Assembly (NCBI GenBank): GCA_905147135.1
Contig: LR990058.1
Coordinates: forward strand, 15,723,349-15,787,348
Length of the DNA stretch: 64,000 nucleotides
From: Blastobasis lacticolella
Lineage: Eukaryota; Arthropoda; Insecta; Lepidoptera; Blastobasidae
Direction: 5' to 3'
The notes under the pieces were generated by a model. The model did no database searches and was not told the DNA's origin. It saw nothing but the letters and a program-made list of their open reading frames with translations. A program made the translations under genes and the position numbers. Numbering within the stretch: the first letter of the stretch is position 1; each line of letters opens with the position of its first letter. Of this stretch, positions 33,970 through 58,835 are shown piece after piece.

Positions 33970-34914
33970 TGAGGGGAGGATTGGTGGACGTGTGGTGAGT
34001 GCGGATGTGGGGCGATCATCCTAATAGCTAATATCCTAATACCTAATAATAATATGCCGTCAATGAGTCCTAATCTGCTCACGAGACTTCAACCAGTGGC
34101 TCCCGAGACTTTTCAACCGGTCTCAAGGTCCTAATATGTTCATCCCAATATGTTTAGCTAAATGAATGAATGAATCAATATCAGTTGATCGCAACATCAC
34201 TACAAATGTTGATCCTAAAATCCCAAATATGTTCACGCCAATGATATTCGACATCGATCTATAGAGAATGTACACTGTCAATATTTCATAACCAATGAAA
34301 TTATTAGAATTAACTTTTGATTCCTTCCCCTGACAAAGCGCTACGTGATCCGCTTTTCATCCGATATCAGTAGGGTTGTGTCGATGAAATTAGACAGAGG
34401 CATCGAAGGAAGGAAGGAAGGAGCCTACTGACAGCAGAAGATACAATCTTTGTTTCCTTTTTGAAGACGTTAATGTAATGTCAAATGTAATGGCCTTGGT
34501 TACCTTAAAGATCTAGTTTTTTGTATGAGATTTGAGTAATTTGTACAGAATTGTGAGTGTACAATTTCTATATGTCGCGGCTCCATCTATGGTCCATATC
34601 CAATATCTCTGGATATGCCCAAAAAGAACTAGCGTGGAATTCCCTGGCATCATGGTACATAATGTGGCGAAATGGCACGCTTCGTGTCCTGTCGTCGCCA
34701 TAGAAACCAAGGGGCCAGTCCGTTTTGCGGAGTACATTTTTTTCTAGGTATATGCAACATAATTTAATCGTTAGTCTTTGCCCCGTGACAGCGGCCATTG
34801 TTAAGGCCCTTAAGAGGTGTGAAAGTCTGCTATAGCTAACCATAATAATTATCAAAAGTCTGCTCAATTATTTTTCTAGAAAAGGTCTTAAGAGCTAATT
34901 TTTTTTTTAATTTC

Positions 34915-35177
34915 GATGCTTCCGCCCACGAGCCCGGGGTCCGCCTTGACCATGATCCAGGATGTGGCGGATCAGGCAACTCTGTTAACAGGGGAACCTG
35001 AGTTACACATCTGAATGTGCAGGTTTCATCACGTTGTTTTCCCTCACAGTAAGAGCATCGGTTTATTATCTACCAATGTACACTCTTTAGTCATTGGTAC
35101 ATGACGGGACTGGGATTTGAACCCAGTACCTCTCGCTTGCAAGTCGGACCCCTTAACCACTAGGCCACCGACGCACC
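34915..35177 (-). mobile_element. Family-A SINE copy
   Basis: GAGCCCGGGGTCCGCCTTGA through TGAATGTGCAGGTTTCATCA to the head TTAACCACTAGGCCACCGAC. Confidence 0.88.
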
Positions 35178-35581
35178 GGTTTCTGCTTAATATATTATAG
35201 GAAAAAAAGACATACTTTCGCACCTCTTAAAGTCTTGAATCTCCGTTACGGGCAATTTACTACCGCTGGTTATCAATAGTAAAATTTTGCTAATAAAGTC
35301 ATATTTTGATATCGGCAGTGTGTTTTTTATAATTTTGGTACTGTTTAACATTCGTTGTAAGCTGTAAAGATGTAGAAAATTAAGCATATTATGTTGTAAG
35401 ATGTGTATTTTTGTGATATTAGCGAATATACCTTATCAATAAAATACTGTCATCAAACCAATTAATACAACACTCTATTATTTAGTTTTATCTAAAATTG
35501 TAAAACCACTTCGAAACAGCATAGACACAAAACATCAACACATCCAAATTCCACGGCTTGTAGACAATAGAATAAAACTGT

Positions 35582-35587
35582 TTTATT
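35582..35587 (-). terminator. Candidate polyadenylation signal of the minus-strand kinase
   Basis: AATAAA on the minus strand, 85 bases after the stop of the candidate terminal exon. Confidence 0.5.
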
Positions 35588-35671
35588 CGCTTAAAATTAC
35601 ATTGTGGTGGTCACATGAAGAATTTAAACGAAAAAAATCTTATAAAATAAGCTAGTCGAAAAATATATGGG

Positions 35672-35755
35672 TCACTTCATCGGGACCGTTCGCCGGAACC
35701 GCTGCAGGTGAGAGCTTTCCTTCGACAGCTGCGAGCGCGTCGAGTACCAGCCCAC
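35672..35755 (-). CDS. Candidate alternative or terminal exon of the kinase gene
   Basis: Minus strand: acceptor CTGTCCGCAG, then 28 codons (starts VGWYSTRSQLSKESSHLQ, ends VPMK, stop TGA). Phase 0 matches the kinase exon ending at 40601 but not the exon ending at 39479 if that one is spliced at GTGAGT. It could be an alternative last exon joined directly to 40601. The intron side carries two exact 25-bp copies (35760-35784, 35785-35809). Confidence 0.4.
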   Translation of the reverse strand: MGWYSTRSQLSKESSHLQRFRRTVPMK

Positions 35756-35883
35756 CTGCGGACAGGGACACAGCTTATACTGTAGGACAGGGACACAGCT
35801 TATACTGTATCATCTCAGACCAAAATCAATACGGAATATCGCGAACGACATGCTGACGAACGCAAAACTACGCCACGATATGT

Positions 35884-35992
35884 GTAGAGTGAGGGCCACG
35901 AGACATTTGACTGAACTAAAGCCAATGATTAAAAAACAAAAATCGACAGGCGCTATGCACCTGTCAGCAAAATTTCGTGGCCCTCAGTCTAC
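35884..35992. mobile_element. Small foldback element
   Basis: GTAGAGTGAGGGCCACGA on the left pairs with TCGTGGCCCTCAGTCTAC on the right (one mismatch); 109 bp. Confidence 0.6.
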
Positions 35993-36145
35993 GTACACGG
36001 TCACACACGCATACTTTGACAAACAAACAATATTGGTTGATATTGATAACCAAACTACGCCATGACACACATGGCACCAGTCACCATGGCACATCAACAA
36101 TGAGTCAATAGGCTGTTGCTAGACAGGATTTATCTTATCGAAGAA

Positions 36146-36402
36146 TAAATAAAAAATAAATAAATATTCGTGGACAAATTCACCCAGCGCCATCTAGCCC
36201 CAAACTAAGCAAAGCTTGTACTATGGGTGCTAGATAACTGATATACTACTTAAATACTTTTGAATACATACTTATTATACATAGAACACCCCGACCCGTA
36301 ACAGAAATTAAAATTCATCATTTCAATTTCTACCCGGCCGGGAATCGAACCTGGGACCTCTTGCGTGGCAGATGTTGACCATTAAACCACTCAGGTCGTC
36401 AT
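36146..36402 (-). mobile_element. Family-B SINE copy
   Basis: AATATTCGTGGACAAATTCA to GACCATTAAACCACTCAGG, with a small deletion in the anticodon region. Confidence 0.87.
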
Positions 36403-36492
36403 CTATTTATCTCTATCTATAATATATCTATTTATCTTCGGTCGCAATCGCCAAATCAACCAGCGGCAGTCAAATGCTTGGCTAGTTCTTAG

Positions 36493-36688
36493 GGATCTTT
36501 CAGACAGCGAGCGGTCATCCGATCAGGCGTTCCGGGTTCTTGTTTTATGTTCGAATTTATTTTGCTTGTCTGACGCGGGCTGACCGCCTGCTGTATGGAT
36601 ATGTCCATGTAACGTCATACAAGAAAATGACCGTAGAACGCGAACGCGGGTCGCCTGACCGCGTGACCGCTCTCTGTTTGAAATATCC
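36493..36688. mobile_element. MITE with imperfect inverted ends
   Basis: Left GGATCTTTCAGACAGCGAGC GGTCA, right TGACCGCTCTCTGTTTGAAA TATCC. No coding capacity; target duplication not clear. Confidence 0.65.
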
Positions 36689-37255
36689 TTTAGATATTAA
36701 AAAAATCTCACTCCATATCTAAGGCACAGGCGTCTGTAGAGGCACAATATTTTTAAGCACAGGCGTTAAGACTCGTCATTGGTAAATAGGACAAAATCAG
36801 CTACGCTGGCCTAGTGCGAATTAAGTTACAGTCTAGTGATAACGGCACTGGTCTAGTGACGACGGCCTTGGTCTACAATTACGGCAATACTAATGAACAC
36901 CACTCATGAATATGACAGACCGCCTCAAACCTGTTTAATAAATGAGGTTGTAAGATGAATTATTGTCAATATTTACTTACCGGCATAGCACGTTCGCTCT
37001 TGCAATGGCTATTTGACGAAGAGTGTGGACTGACGATGTTGCTGCAAGCAATGCAATACCACTATTAGTTAGTGACATTAAAAATATATCTTACTAACGT
37101 TAATAAAACACATGCCTGCGAGTGTGTACCCTGATCATTATAATCTGGACGCCTCCAAGGCTAGAGTGAATCTGGATTGAGCCTCCAAGGATAGGTGACA
37201 GGCATACTCTATCTTCGGCAGCATCGTCCCTTACTAGTTTGTATAAATAAAGAGA

Positions 37256-37611
37256 ATGAGGAGTTTTCCAGTAGGTATTGATAGTTGGTTTCAAAAAGCA
37301 TCAATAGACCTACAATTTTGCTAATCTTTTTATAATCTGTATGATGGTAGCAGTGAGTTCATGGAGCCAACTAATACTAAATATAAAAATAAAATGTTTA
37401 TTAATATAAACATACCTGTTAAAGGTTGAACGAAGTGTAAAAAGAAATATTAACTATTGATAAATATAATATTATCCAATACAACGGACCCACTGATTAT
37501 ATCCTGTTTGCTAAGAACCTATTTCAAGCGATTATCAATTACCAAAATTGTCGGGGCGCCATCTAGTGAGTGGTTAGGAATGCTTTAGATACCTATTGGA
37601 AAACTGCTCAA
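37256..37611 (+). mobile_element. MITE-D copy with internal deletion
   Basis: Both ends present (ATGAGGAGTTTTCCAGTAGG, TATTGGAAAACTGCTCA); about 60 bp missing around the centre. Confidence 0.83.
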
Positions 37612-38439
37612 TGCCTTGATAACTCAATTCGAGTAGGGAGTAAAATAAGGATGAACTACTGATATAAAGGCACGAGACAAAAATTTGTGTGGTGTGAAAC
37701 ATATTCCTTTTCACTTCTCCAGTACGACAAGGGCGGACGGTAAGCAAGTAAGTAGTATAAACACTAAAAGCCCCGACTGCTATTGCAAACTGAAAAGATC
37801 TATCAAGTATATTGAAATCGCCTTTTGAAGATCTTTATTTTAAAACCCCACTCGATTTGTTTTAGAGAAAAAATATTTTTGAAAGTCACAGTATGGCACC
37901 TAATATCCTCATTTTGAATTTTTTATTAATTCAAAGTACTCAGTCTTACCTACCGTATCTCACTTTCGCGACCAAGACGAATCTATGAACACCTCATATG
38001 TTAAAATCTATTGACTCGTTAGGGCTGTAGCGCGTGCCTAAGAAATAGACGTAAGTACATACCATACATACCCTCGAATAACATGCCTAACCCTCTTAAC
38101 GCCGGGTAAAAACTGATTTTGCGAAAGTTTTTGCGCATCAAAAGCGCCCTTTCCATACCGTATTTACAAAAAAAATACCAATATTACAGTGCGTATCATG
38201 ATCAGGCGAGCGGCAAGAACTGTCTATTAATAATAATAAGAAAAAAATAACAGAAACAACAATCTAATCTACCGGCAAAACAATAAAAATAAAATGTACC
38301 CCAAGGAAGCTCGCTTGATAGTGGTCGCGTTGCTTTGGAGGAGGATCTTGGCCGGGGGCGTGGCGATCACGCCGCCAGTCCGCCAACTGTGGGGCACATC
38401 ACGTCAGTAGGCAACCTTCCAGTGGTAGGACATGCCTGA

Positions 38440-38720
38440 TGAGCCTGTCTAGATGGCACCACCGCCTTCACCATAATTTGCCAGCCCTTATCCCATTCAT
38501 TTGGGGTCGGCACAGTATGTTTTTTCTTACTCCATTCATCCCTATCCGCTGTCTTCTCCAAGCTCCCCTCTTTCCCACTGATATCCCTCATCACACAATC
38601 CATCCATCTTTTCTTTGGTCTTCCCCTACCTGTGTATCGATCCACATTCATATTCAATACCCTTTTGGTGACATGAATTTCTTCTCCGCATAATATGGCC
38701 GAACCATGATGGCACCACCG
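38440..38720 (-). mobile_element. Non-LTR reverse-transcriptase C-terminal fragment
   Basis: Minus-strand frame open over 140 codons with WCHHGSAILCGEEIHVTKRV and GRGRPKKRWMDCVMRDI, the RT C-terminal segment of RTE-like elements. Confidence 0.75.
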
Positions 38721-38812
38721 CCTTACCCGTTCTAATGCCCGATTTACACTGGACAAGGATATTGGCAAGTGGCGAGCGCACAGACAGTGACTTAACACTA
38801 CAGCGACTCCAG

Positions 38813-38962
38813 GGGCCCTATTTTTGAATAACTTTCATCCACACGAGCGCCCGCGTACGCTACTTGTATCTTTCACGTTCGTGGTAAGTTGCTAAAGATG
38901 GCAAAGACAGGCATTAGAAGGCGAGCGCTCGCGTGGATACGAGTGGTTCATAAATAGGACCC
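38813..38962. mobile_element. 150-bp foldback MITE, CAG target duplication
   Basis: Left GGGCCCTATTTTTGAATAAC, right complement GGGTCCTATTTATGAACCAC; CAG flanks both sides (38810-38812, 38963-38965). Confidence 0.72.
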
Positions 38963-39164
38963 CAGTGCCATTTCTCTGACGATATGGGCGAGCAACGTCA
39001 ACAAATACGTGCAATAATACTGACTCTGAACCAAAGTTAGGTTTTAAAAGGCATTCTTGGAAAACCATGTTGGATAGATTAAGTTTTCGAAAATAAAACA
39101 ATGGTTAAATGAAAGTAAAAATTAAAAAGAAGTACGCTGAGCATACCCGAGTCACATATCAGCC

Positions 39165-39460
39165 GAAAGACGCTCACTGCTGGGCATAGGCCCCCCCCAG
39201 AGATCTCCACAAAGGCCGGTGCCTTTACCAGGTCGTCGGTCCACCTTGTGGGAGGCCTACCCACGCTGCGTCTTTCGGTACGTCGTCGCCACTCGAGAAC
39301 ACTGCCCCATCTGTTCTTTGAGCTGTGTGCCCTGCCCACTGCCACTTTAGCCTGTCAATCCCTAAGGCTATGTTGGTGACCTTAGTTCGCTTGCGGATCT
39401 CCATTTCTGATTCGATCGCGCAACGAGACTCCGAGCATAGCCCTTTCCATTGCCCTTTGG
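39165..39460 (-). mobile_element. RTE-like LINE 3' fragment next to a kinase exon
   Basis: Minus-strand frame reads RWGSVLEWRRRTERRSVGRP and PTRWTDDLVK, the conserved end of RTE-type proteins, preceded by degraded sequence up to about 12 bases from the donor of the exon at 39479. Confidence 0.75.
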
Positions 39461-39474
39461 GTAACAGGGCATAC

Positions 39475-52594
<13,120 letters not shown>

Positions 52595-53640
52595 TCTCAA
52601 TAACTTTGCTAATTTCGATTCATAATGTATTACTTTTTAAAGCGCGAGGCACAAACCTTATTACAACTATACAAAACGACACGTTTCTTTTTGCGATTTA
52701 TGTTACATGTAAACGTCATAATAATGGCTCGAGTGTTTGGGTACCATCTTTTGTTTGTGGATTTGAAATTGGAACGCGATTAGTGGCAGTTGTGACATTT
52801 AGTGGACTATATTTAACGGGGAGCGGTGCCCACAGTGCGAAAGAGTTCGATCAATACGACGGCCAAGAGCAAGAAGATCGCTTATCTATCAATGAGGATT
52901 GACACTAATACTTATTGCCGCGTCGGATCTTGCATACTGGCATACCTGCGTGCGTTGATCTACATTTATCTATATAAACTGAGCTGTGAACTGTGTAGTG
53001 AGCCGGTGTAGTGTGTAGTAAATAGACATAAGATTCATTAGATATAAGCTGTGTACTCTTTAATTATGATTCAAAAATAAACATGATGTACAACTGATCG
53101 AATCATCTTTTATGTCATACGTCCCGTCTGAACCGGGGCTGAATCTGTGCGGCCATCTGGCGGCTGCGGAATTCAATGTTCAGTGTTGTATCATTTGATT
53201 GTAATGTCAATTACCGTAATTTATAGTAATTCCGCTAGCTACGTAAAAATCGAGCACTGTCGTATTTTGCGATAATGATAACTTGAACTACGCTGGTTCG
53301 GCTACGTGCTGCGTAAGCCCCAGCGATACGTTTGAAACAAGTGACTAAGCCGGTGCCGGTATCCGGAAAGCGATCCCGCGGGAGGCCCAGGAAGCGATGG
53401 GTAGACATTGGTGAGTCGGATACAAGAGCCTATGGCCTACGATGTGAAGATGCTGAAGATCGGGCGAAGTGAAGGCAGAAAAGTTAGAAAGCGGACCCTG
53501 GCATAAGCCGGGATAGATGCGAAGATGAAGATGATGAATAAGATAATTTGAAAAGCTTAAAATGGAGTCATAGTGAAAGTTTCTGGTGAAATTGGTGGTT
53601 AGGTACTGTCCTTCACATTAGTGAAGAGTTTTGCCACAAA
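52595..53640. other. Kinase upstream region
   Basis: Expected to hold the kinase 5' UTR and promoter. At 53280-53550 a broken RTE-type LINE end (LRWFGYVLRKPQRYV, stops follow) is present. Nothing else recognised. Confidence 0.45.
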
Positions 53641-53642
53641 CC

Positions 53643-54203
53643 CGGGAGCGTCCGTGGCCCAATGGTTAAGGGTCCGACTCGCACCCTAAGGTACCGGGTT
53701 CAAACCCCAGTGCGGCCATGTACCACTATTTCACTCTTTTCTGAGTTATGTGGTAGGTACACTAATCGAACATACTACATACACTACACACTAGGTACAC
53801 TAGGTTGAACATTCAGGCTACTCAATGTGTAACCATTATCTAATTGTTCAGGTTCCCCTGTTAACAGCTGGTCACGGAGGTCAGGGGGTCTAAAAAGGCC
53901 ACATTCGCATTTCATATTATGATTCATATCAGACTACTACAAACTTATCTGATGGTGGCCAGTACTGGAACTAAGTGACGCCATTTTGAATTGTCATGTC
54001 ATTGTCAACAACAGCGACGCTGTAGATAAGTTTGTTACAAATTAATATGAATCATAATATGAAACGCTTATGTGGCCTTTTTAGACCCCCAGATGGCAGT
54101 CGCTGCACTTTGATTACCTGATCTGCAAAATACTGGATCATGATCAAAGGGGACACCGGGCTCTCGCGCGCGAGGAGCATAACCGCGATATTTACGCCGA
54201 TAT
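53643..54203 (+). mobile_element. Family-A SINE split by a foldback MITE
   Basis: Head GTCCGTGGCCCAATGGTTAA, then to GGTCACGGAGGTCAG at 53884; resumes at 54090 with CAGATGGCAGTCGCTGCAC and runs to CGATATTTACGCCGATATG. Confidence 0.88.
53885..54089. mobile_element. 205-bp foldback MITE in the SINE, CAG target duplication
   Basis: Ends GGGGTCTAAAAAGGCCACAT and its complement; the arms pair over about 60 bp. CAG flanks both sides (53882-53884, 54090-54092), and the SINE family consensus GGTCAGATGG gives the empty site. Confidence 0.9.
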
Positions 54204-54388
54204 GACCACCACCCATGCTTGGCAGGTGGGCTGGGTGGAGACCGCAGTGTTGGAGAACACATACCATCCGGGACATTGTCTAACCAACGGAGCTCCTTGC
54301 TTGTCTGCCTTGATATTAGATAAATGTAAAATACCGCCTTTGGTTTGTAAGCAGTACAACACTATCATCATTTTACCATTGATAATTA

Positions 54389-54648
54389 AAGTACCGTGTG
54401 GCTGTGTGGTGTCCGGCAGAGTAGAATAGCACCAATCCCTTACACTCATGGGTGTCGTACAAGGCGACTAATGTTTTCGAGGCAAAAGATCAAGAGTCTC
54501 CGTAGGCTGGAAAATGGGCAGCAGCATTTTCCATTGTTATATTTAAACACTGCGATCTCCAACCCGCCTGCCAAGCGTGGAGATTATGGCAATAACCTCC
54601 CCTTTCGTGGGAGAGGCCCTAAGTCCTGCAGTGGACTGTTACGGGCTG
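54389..54648 (+). mobile_element. Family-C copy, full length
   Basis: TACCGTGTGGCTGTGTGGTG to GTGGACTGTTACGGGCTG. Confidence 0.87.
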
Positions 54649-54762
54649 TAATGAATTAAAGTACAGTCATTTTACCATTGATAATTAAAGTAGTTGTTCT
54701 TAGAACTTATTACTTCGATGCATTTTACTACATGTTACCTACTGTCTCTTTCCGACTTAAAA

Positions 54763-55115
54763 ATCATCTTGGCGTTAATATCCGGTTGTGCTCTCGCACA
54801 CGAGAATCCGGGGTCCGCCTTGACCTTGATCCAGGATTAGGCAGATAAGATAATTAAAGTGGAGCGACTGCCATCTGACCTCCGTGACCCTGTTAATAGG
54901 GGAACCTGACCAGATTGGATCATGGTTAAATATTCAGTCGCCTGAATGTGCAGGTTTCATCACGATGTTTTCCCTCACCGTAAGAGCATCGGTTAGTATT
55001 CAACTTATGTACATAACTCACAAAAGAGTCATTGGTACATGGCTAACGCAGGATTCGAATCCGGTACCTCTCGCTTAAGAGTTGGATACTTAACCACCCG
55101 GTTACCGACGCTCCC
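54763..55115 (-). mobile_element. Family-A SINE, full length
   Basis: From tail ATCATCTTGGCGTTAATATC to head TTAACCACCCGGTTACCGAC, complete order of blocks. Confidence 0.92.
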
Positions 55116-55467
55116 TCGTGAAAGGTATCTGCCTGCCATAAAACTTAACAATCTCCAAATCAAATTATAACCATACCAGATTACACCCACAAAAACGCTT
55201 CTCTCAGCAATCCCTCAGCACGCATGAATCACAGTAAGGAACACAAGTTACACCATAATCCAATCACTTAACCGCCGTCACGGCATGCATCCTCTTAGGA
55301 GAACACCTCTTGAACGCACGCAATACATCAGGGGTGTATTTTCAATTACTTGGATAACTCCGATGGCTAAATCTCGCACAAATCCTTGGGTGACACCCGC
55401 GGCCGTCCGCCGCTGGGACACGGAGCTTCGAGGATTGGCGGAGGAGGCAGATTTTTCCGACGTTTAA

Positions 55468-55716
55468 ACTAGTAACAGACTTTCCGTTTTAACTGGAGCT
55501 GACCAACCGTCAGTTGCAGTCGATACTAATCCTTACGATGTTTTAAATAAAGTCACTTTTGGGTGCGAGGGACGTGGTCGAAAGTCCGACCAAGGTCGGC
55601 TCGCCTGCGCAACCGACTTAATCCAAAAGTGACTTTATTTGTACACTATAAGAATTAGTATCGACTGCAACTGACGGTAAGTCGGCTCCAGCCAAATCAG
55701 AGCGTCTGTTACTAGT
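55468..55716. mobile_element. Near-palindromic foldback element, about 249 bp
   Basis: ACTAGTAACAGAC at the left mirrors GTCTGTTACTAGT at the right. The arms pair for about 95 bp, including GTCAGTTGCAGTCGATACTA and AATAAAGTCACTTTTGG, around a GC-rich loop. Confidence 0.85.
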
Positions 55717-56450
55717 AGTTGTTATGTTCCTGTTTTCAATTGTAAACGATAATGTAGGATAACGATTAATTAATATCCGATAAAAAAGGGGTGTTAACTT
55801 TGACTTGTGTATCTGTGGCTCTGTGTATGTGTGGAGGTGTGTGCCTATCTGTGGCTTCTTAGCTATCGAACGGATAGACCGATTTCGATGCAGTTTTCTT
55901 AATTTAAAGTAAAGTTTTAACCAGATGGTTTTTGGCTTTGTATCATTAAAATCGGTTCAGTAGTTCAGAAAATATTTGCATATATGTAAACTTGGTCGAG
56001 GGCTTTCCAACGCATTTCTGTCGGTTAGGTTATTTACAGGTGAAAGTGTTTGTATTTTAGCATCAATGCTTACGAGAGATGGAAAGTGTAAAAGTGATGT
56101 AAGTCAATGCGGGAAATATGGTGAACGGAGCACTACAGAAACTGTCCAAAAAGGCTCGCTGGTTGTTCATACGAGTATTAATAAATTATTAGCGAAGATT
56201 TGAGTAACTTCTATTAGAGATTTGTGACCAGAGAAAATATTGAATGCGAATATCTTTATAATATAAATATTAAATATGCTTGGACAATTCACACAGCGCA
56301 ATATATTAAGAGTGAGTATATCGATAGCTTCTGCCTGCTCTTGTGGGATACAGCCGTGAGTGTGTATTTCCGTAGACTTTGCCGGGGGCTTGCCGACAGC
56401 AGTCGGATAGGTTACTATCGCTATTAAAACCGCTGCTATTATGGTATAAT

Positions 56451-56703
56451 GGACGACCTGAGTGGTTCAGTGGTCAACATCTCTGCCACGCAAGAGGTCC
56501 CGGGTTCGATTCCCGGCCGGGCAGAAATTGAAATGATGAATTTTAATTTCTGTTACGGGTCTGGGTGTTCTATGTATAATAAGTATGTATTTAAAAGTAT
56601 ATAAGTAGTTTATCAGTTATCTAGCACCCATAACACAAGCTTTGCTTACTTTGGGGCTAGATGGCGCTGTGTGAATTTGTCCAAGATTATTTATTTATTT
56701 TAT
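56451..56703 (+). mobile_element. Family-B SINE copy
   Basis: GACGACCTGAGTGGTTCAGT, GGGTTCGATTCCCGGCCGGG, to an ATTATTTATTTATTTTA tail. A short loss in the anticodon arm. Confidence 0.9.
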
Positions 56704-56929
56704 TATTTTATAAATACCTGCTAAAAATACCGCATCCTCCGCCCTATAGTTCCCTGGTATCCCAGGACGCCCTTCCCATAAATTTCGCCCGCCACAAACC
56801 CCGGAATCGCCCCAAATGGAATTAGTATAGGTATTCGTGTTGTCACTATAAATATATGCAGCGATAATCGACACCGGGTTCGGTTGGCTCATGGAGTTTA
56901 AAGCGAGTCTGGTGTTTGTTGCATGTGAA

Positions 56930-57345
56930 TGAGGAGTTTTCCAGTAGGTATTCATAGTTGGTTTCAAAAAGCATCAATAGATGGCGCTCCTACAATTTTG
57001 GTAATCTTTTTATAATCTGTATGATGGTGGCAGTGATTTTAAGCAGCCAACCAATACTAAATTTAAAAATAAAATGTTTATTAATATAAACATAACTGTT
57101 AAAGGTTGAACGAAGTGTAAAAAGAAATATTTATAGAAGTTGGCACTATGTTCCATTATTATTACAACCTATAAAATGGTTGAAAACTATTGACAAATAC
57201 AATATTATCCAATACAACGTACCCAGTGTTTATATCCTGTTTGCTAAGAACCTATTTCAAGCGATTATCAATTACCAAAATTGTCGGGGCGCCATCTAGT
57301 GAGTGGTTAGGAATGCTTTAGATACCTATTGGAAAACTGCTCATT
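56930..57345 (+). mobile_element. MITE-D, full length
   Basis: Best-preserved copy with both ends and the whole interior. Confidence 0.9.
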
Positions 57346-57569
57346 AGTATGTCGAAGATGGGCCTATCTATGTCTTAATGGTGGTGTCCATCATGGCATT
57401 AACCCTCACAGCATTATGCTGAGACTGGTCCATTTCGGTTTCCGTCATGTCACTGGCTGGTCTTATGTAATTTTCAATAATTATTATTTGCTGTAATCAC
57501 CTTAGGTTGATGTAATGAGGATCCGAATAAATTAGTGTCCATGTCTATGTCTTGGCGTTACGTTGGCGT

Positions 57570-57725
57570 TGCCCTGGAGAGTACAACATGGAGTTCTTTA
57601 AGAAAGGGGTAAAATGTTGTATGGGGTCGGCAACGCGTGGGTGATGACCCTGGTATTGCAAATGTCCATAGGCTGCGGTGATTGCTTACCATCAGGCAAG
57701 CCGTAAGCTTGTTTGCCATCTTAGT
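57570..57725 (+). mobile_element. LINE-end fragment (family E)
   Basis: GTACAACATGGAGTTCTTTA, GTCGGCAACGCGTGGGTGAT, GCGGTGATTGCTTACCATCA and GCCGTAAGCTTGTTTGCCAT. Confidence 0.6.
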
Positions 57726-57734
57726 GGTTAAAAA

Positions 57735-58070
57735 AACGTGTAGGATAGGCGGTGGCTATCCGACTCGCAAGCGGAGAGGTACGGGGTTCGAATCCCTCTG
57801 CCGCCATGTACCGATGCCCCTCTTCTGAGTTATGTACGTTAGTTGCTCACGGTGAGGGAAAACATCGTGATGAAACCTGCACATTCAGGCGACTGGATGT
57901 CCAATGTAAGGTTCCCCTGGTAGCAGGGTCATGGAGGTCAGATGCCAGTCGCTCCACTGTAATTACCTGACCTGCCAAATCCTGGATCATGGTCAAGGCG
58001 GACCCCGGGCCCTCGTGCGCGTGAGCACAACCGGTTCCAACCAACAATTATTCATTAACGCTAAGATGAA
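57735..58070 (+). mobile_element. Family-A SINE, full length
   Basis: GGCGGTGGCTATCCGACTCG, GGGGTTCGAATCCCTCTGCC to GGACCCCGGGCCCTCGTGCG and the tail. Confidence 0.9.
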
Positions 58071-58083
58071 TATTTTTTATTTT

Positions 58084-58280
58084 AGTTGGACGCCTATGCT
58101 TTTATGGTGAAGGAAAACATCGTGATGAAACCTGCACATTCAGGCGACTGGATGTGTAACCATGATCCAATCAGGTCAGGTTCCCCTGGTAGCAGGTAGG
58201 TCCGATGGCAATCGCTCCAATGAGTCGCTCTTGATCTGCCAAATCTAGTGCATAACCGGCACCTTAACACCAAGATGATA
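58084..58280 (+). mobile_element. Second family-A SINE body in tandem
   Basis: GAAAACATCGTGATGAAACC to CACCTTAACACCAAGATGAT; headless, directly after the previous copy. Confidence 0.83.
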
Positions 58281-58295
58281 AAAAAGATATCGTCG

Positions 58296-58470
58296 GTAAT
58301 GTCCCGGTTGTGCTCCTTGACGCGAGGGCCCGGGGTCCGCCTTGACCATGATACTGGATTTACCAGGTCAAGTATTACAGTGGAACGAATGCCGTCTAAC
58401 CTTTGTGATCTTGAATAGGGTAACCTGACCAGATTAGATCATGGTTAGTTTACACGTTCAGTCGCCTGAC
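58296..58470 (-). mobile_element. Family-A SINE fragment, opposite orientation
   Basis: GTCCCGGTTGTGCTCCTTGA and GGGTCCGCCTTGACCATGAT to ACACGTTCAGTCGCCTGAC. With the two preceding copies it makes a three-copy cluster. Confidence 0.83.
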
Positions 58471-58694
58471 TTTTTATCGGAAAACTAGTTTTATCGAGAA
58501 GGGTCTGTTCTGAGATTTTTTAAATTAAAATCAATTTAGTACCTAGTTTGGGAATATTTGAGCACTAGCTTTTGTCCGTGACTTCGTCCGCGTGAAATTC
58601 GGTTAAAACGTTCCGGACGCGTTCCCACGGGACCCACATTGAATTTCAGGATAAATTATAGCCTGTGTGCTATTCTGGGCTATAAAGTATCATC

Positions 58695-58785
58695 ATGATC
58701 ATCACAGCCCGCAACAGACCACTGTAGAACACAGGGTCTCCCACGAAAGGGGAGATGCTATTCTACTCTGCCGGACATCACACGG
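58695..58785 (-). mobile_element. Family-C copy with large internal deletion
   Basis: ATCACAGCCCGCAACAGACC, CCCACGAAAGGGGAG, then directly TGCTATTCTACTCTGCCGGA. Confidence 0.7.
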
Positions 58786-58835
58786 CTACTCTATTTTACC
58801 GGCTAGCATAAACTAGATTACTGCCAAAGGAGGAT

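Larger units (their letters stand above)
33970..35671. other. Seh1 3' region and gap to the convergent kinase
   Basis: Probably Seh1 3' UTR followed by the kinase 3' UTR. Contains a family-A SINE (34915-35177, minus). An AATAAA at 35438-35443 (plus) may end Seh1 transcripts; AATAAA on the minus strand at 35587-35582 may end the kinase. ORFs at 34532-34867 are unrecognised. Confidence 0.5.

Noticed and set aside
35850..36065. 71-residue plus-strand ORF
   Set aside because: Lies over a small foldback element; no family features.
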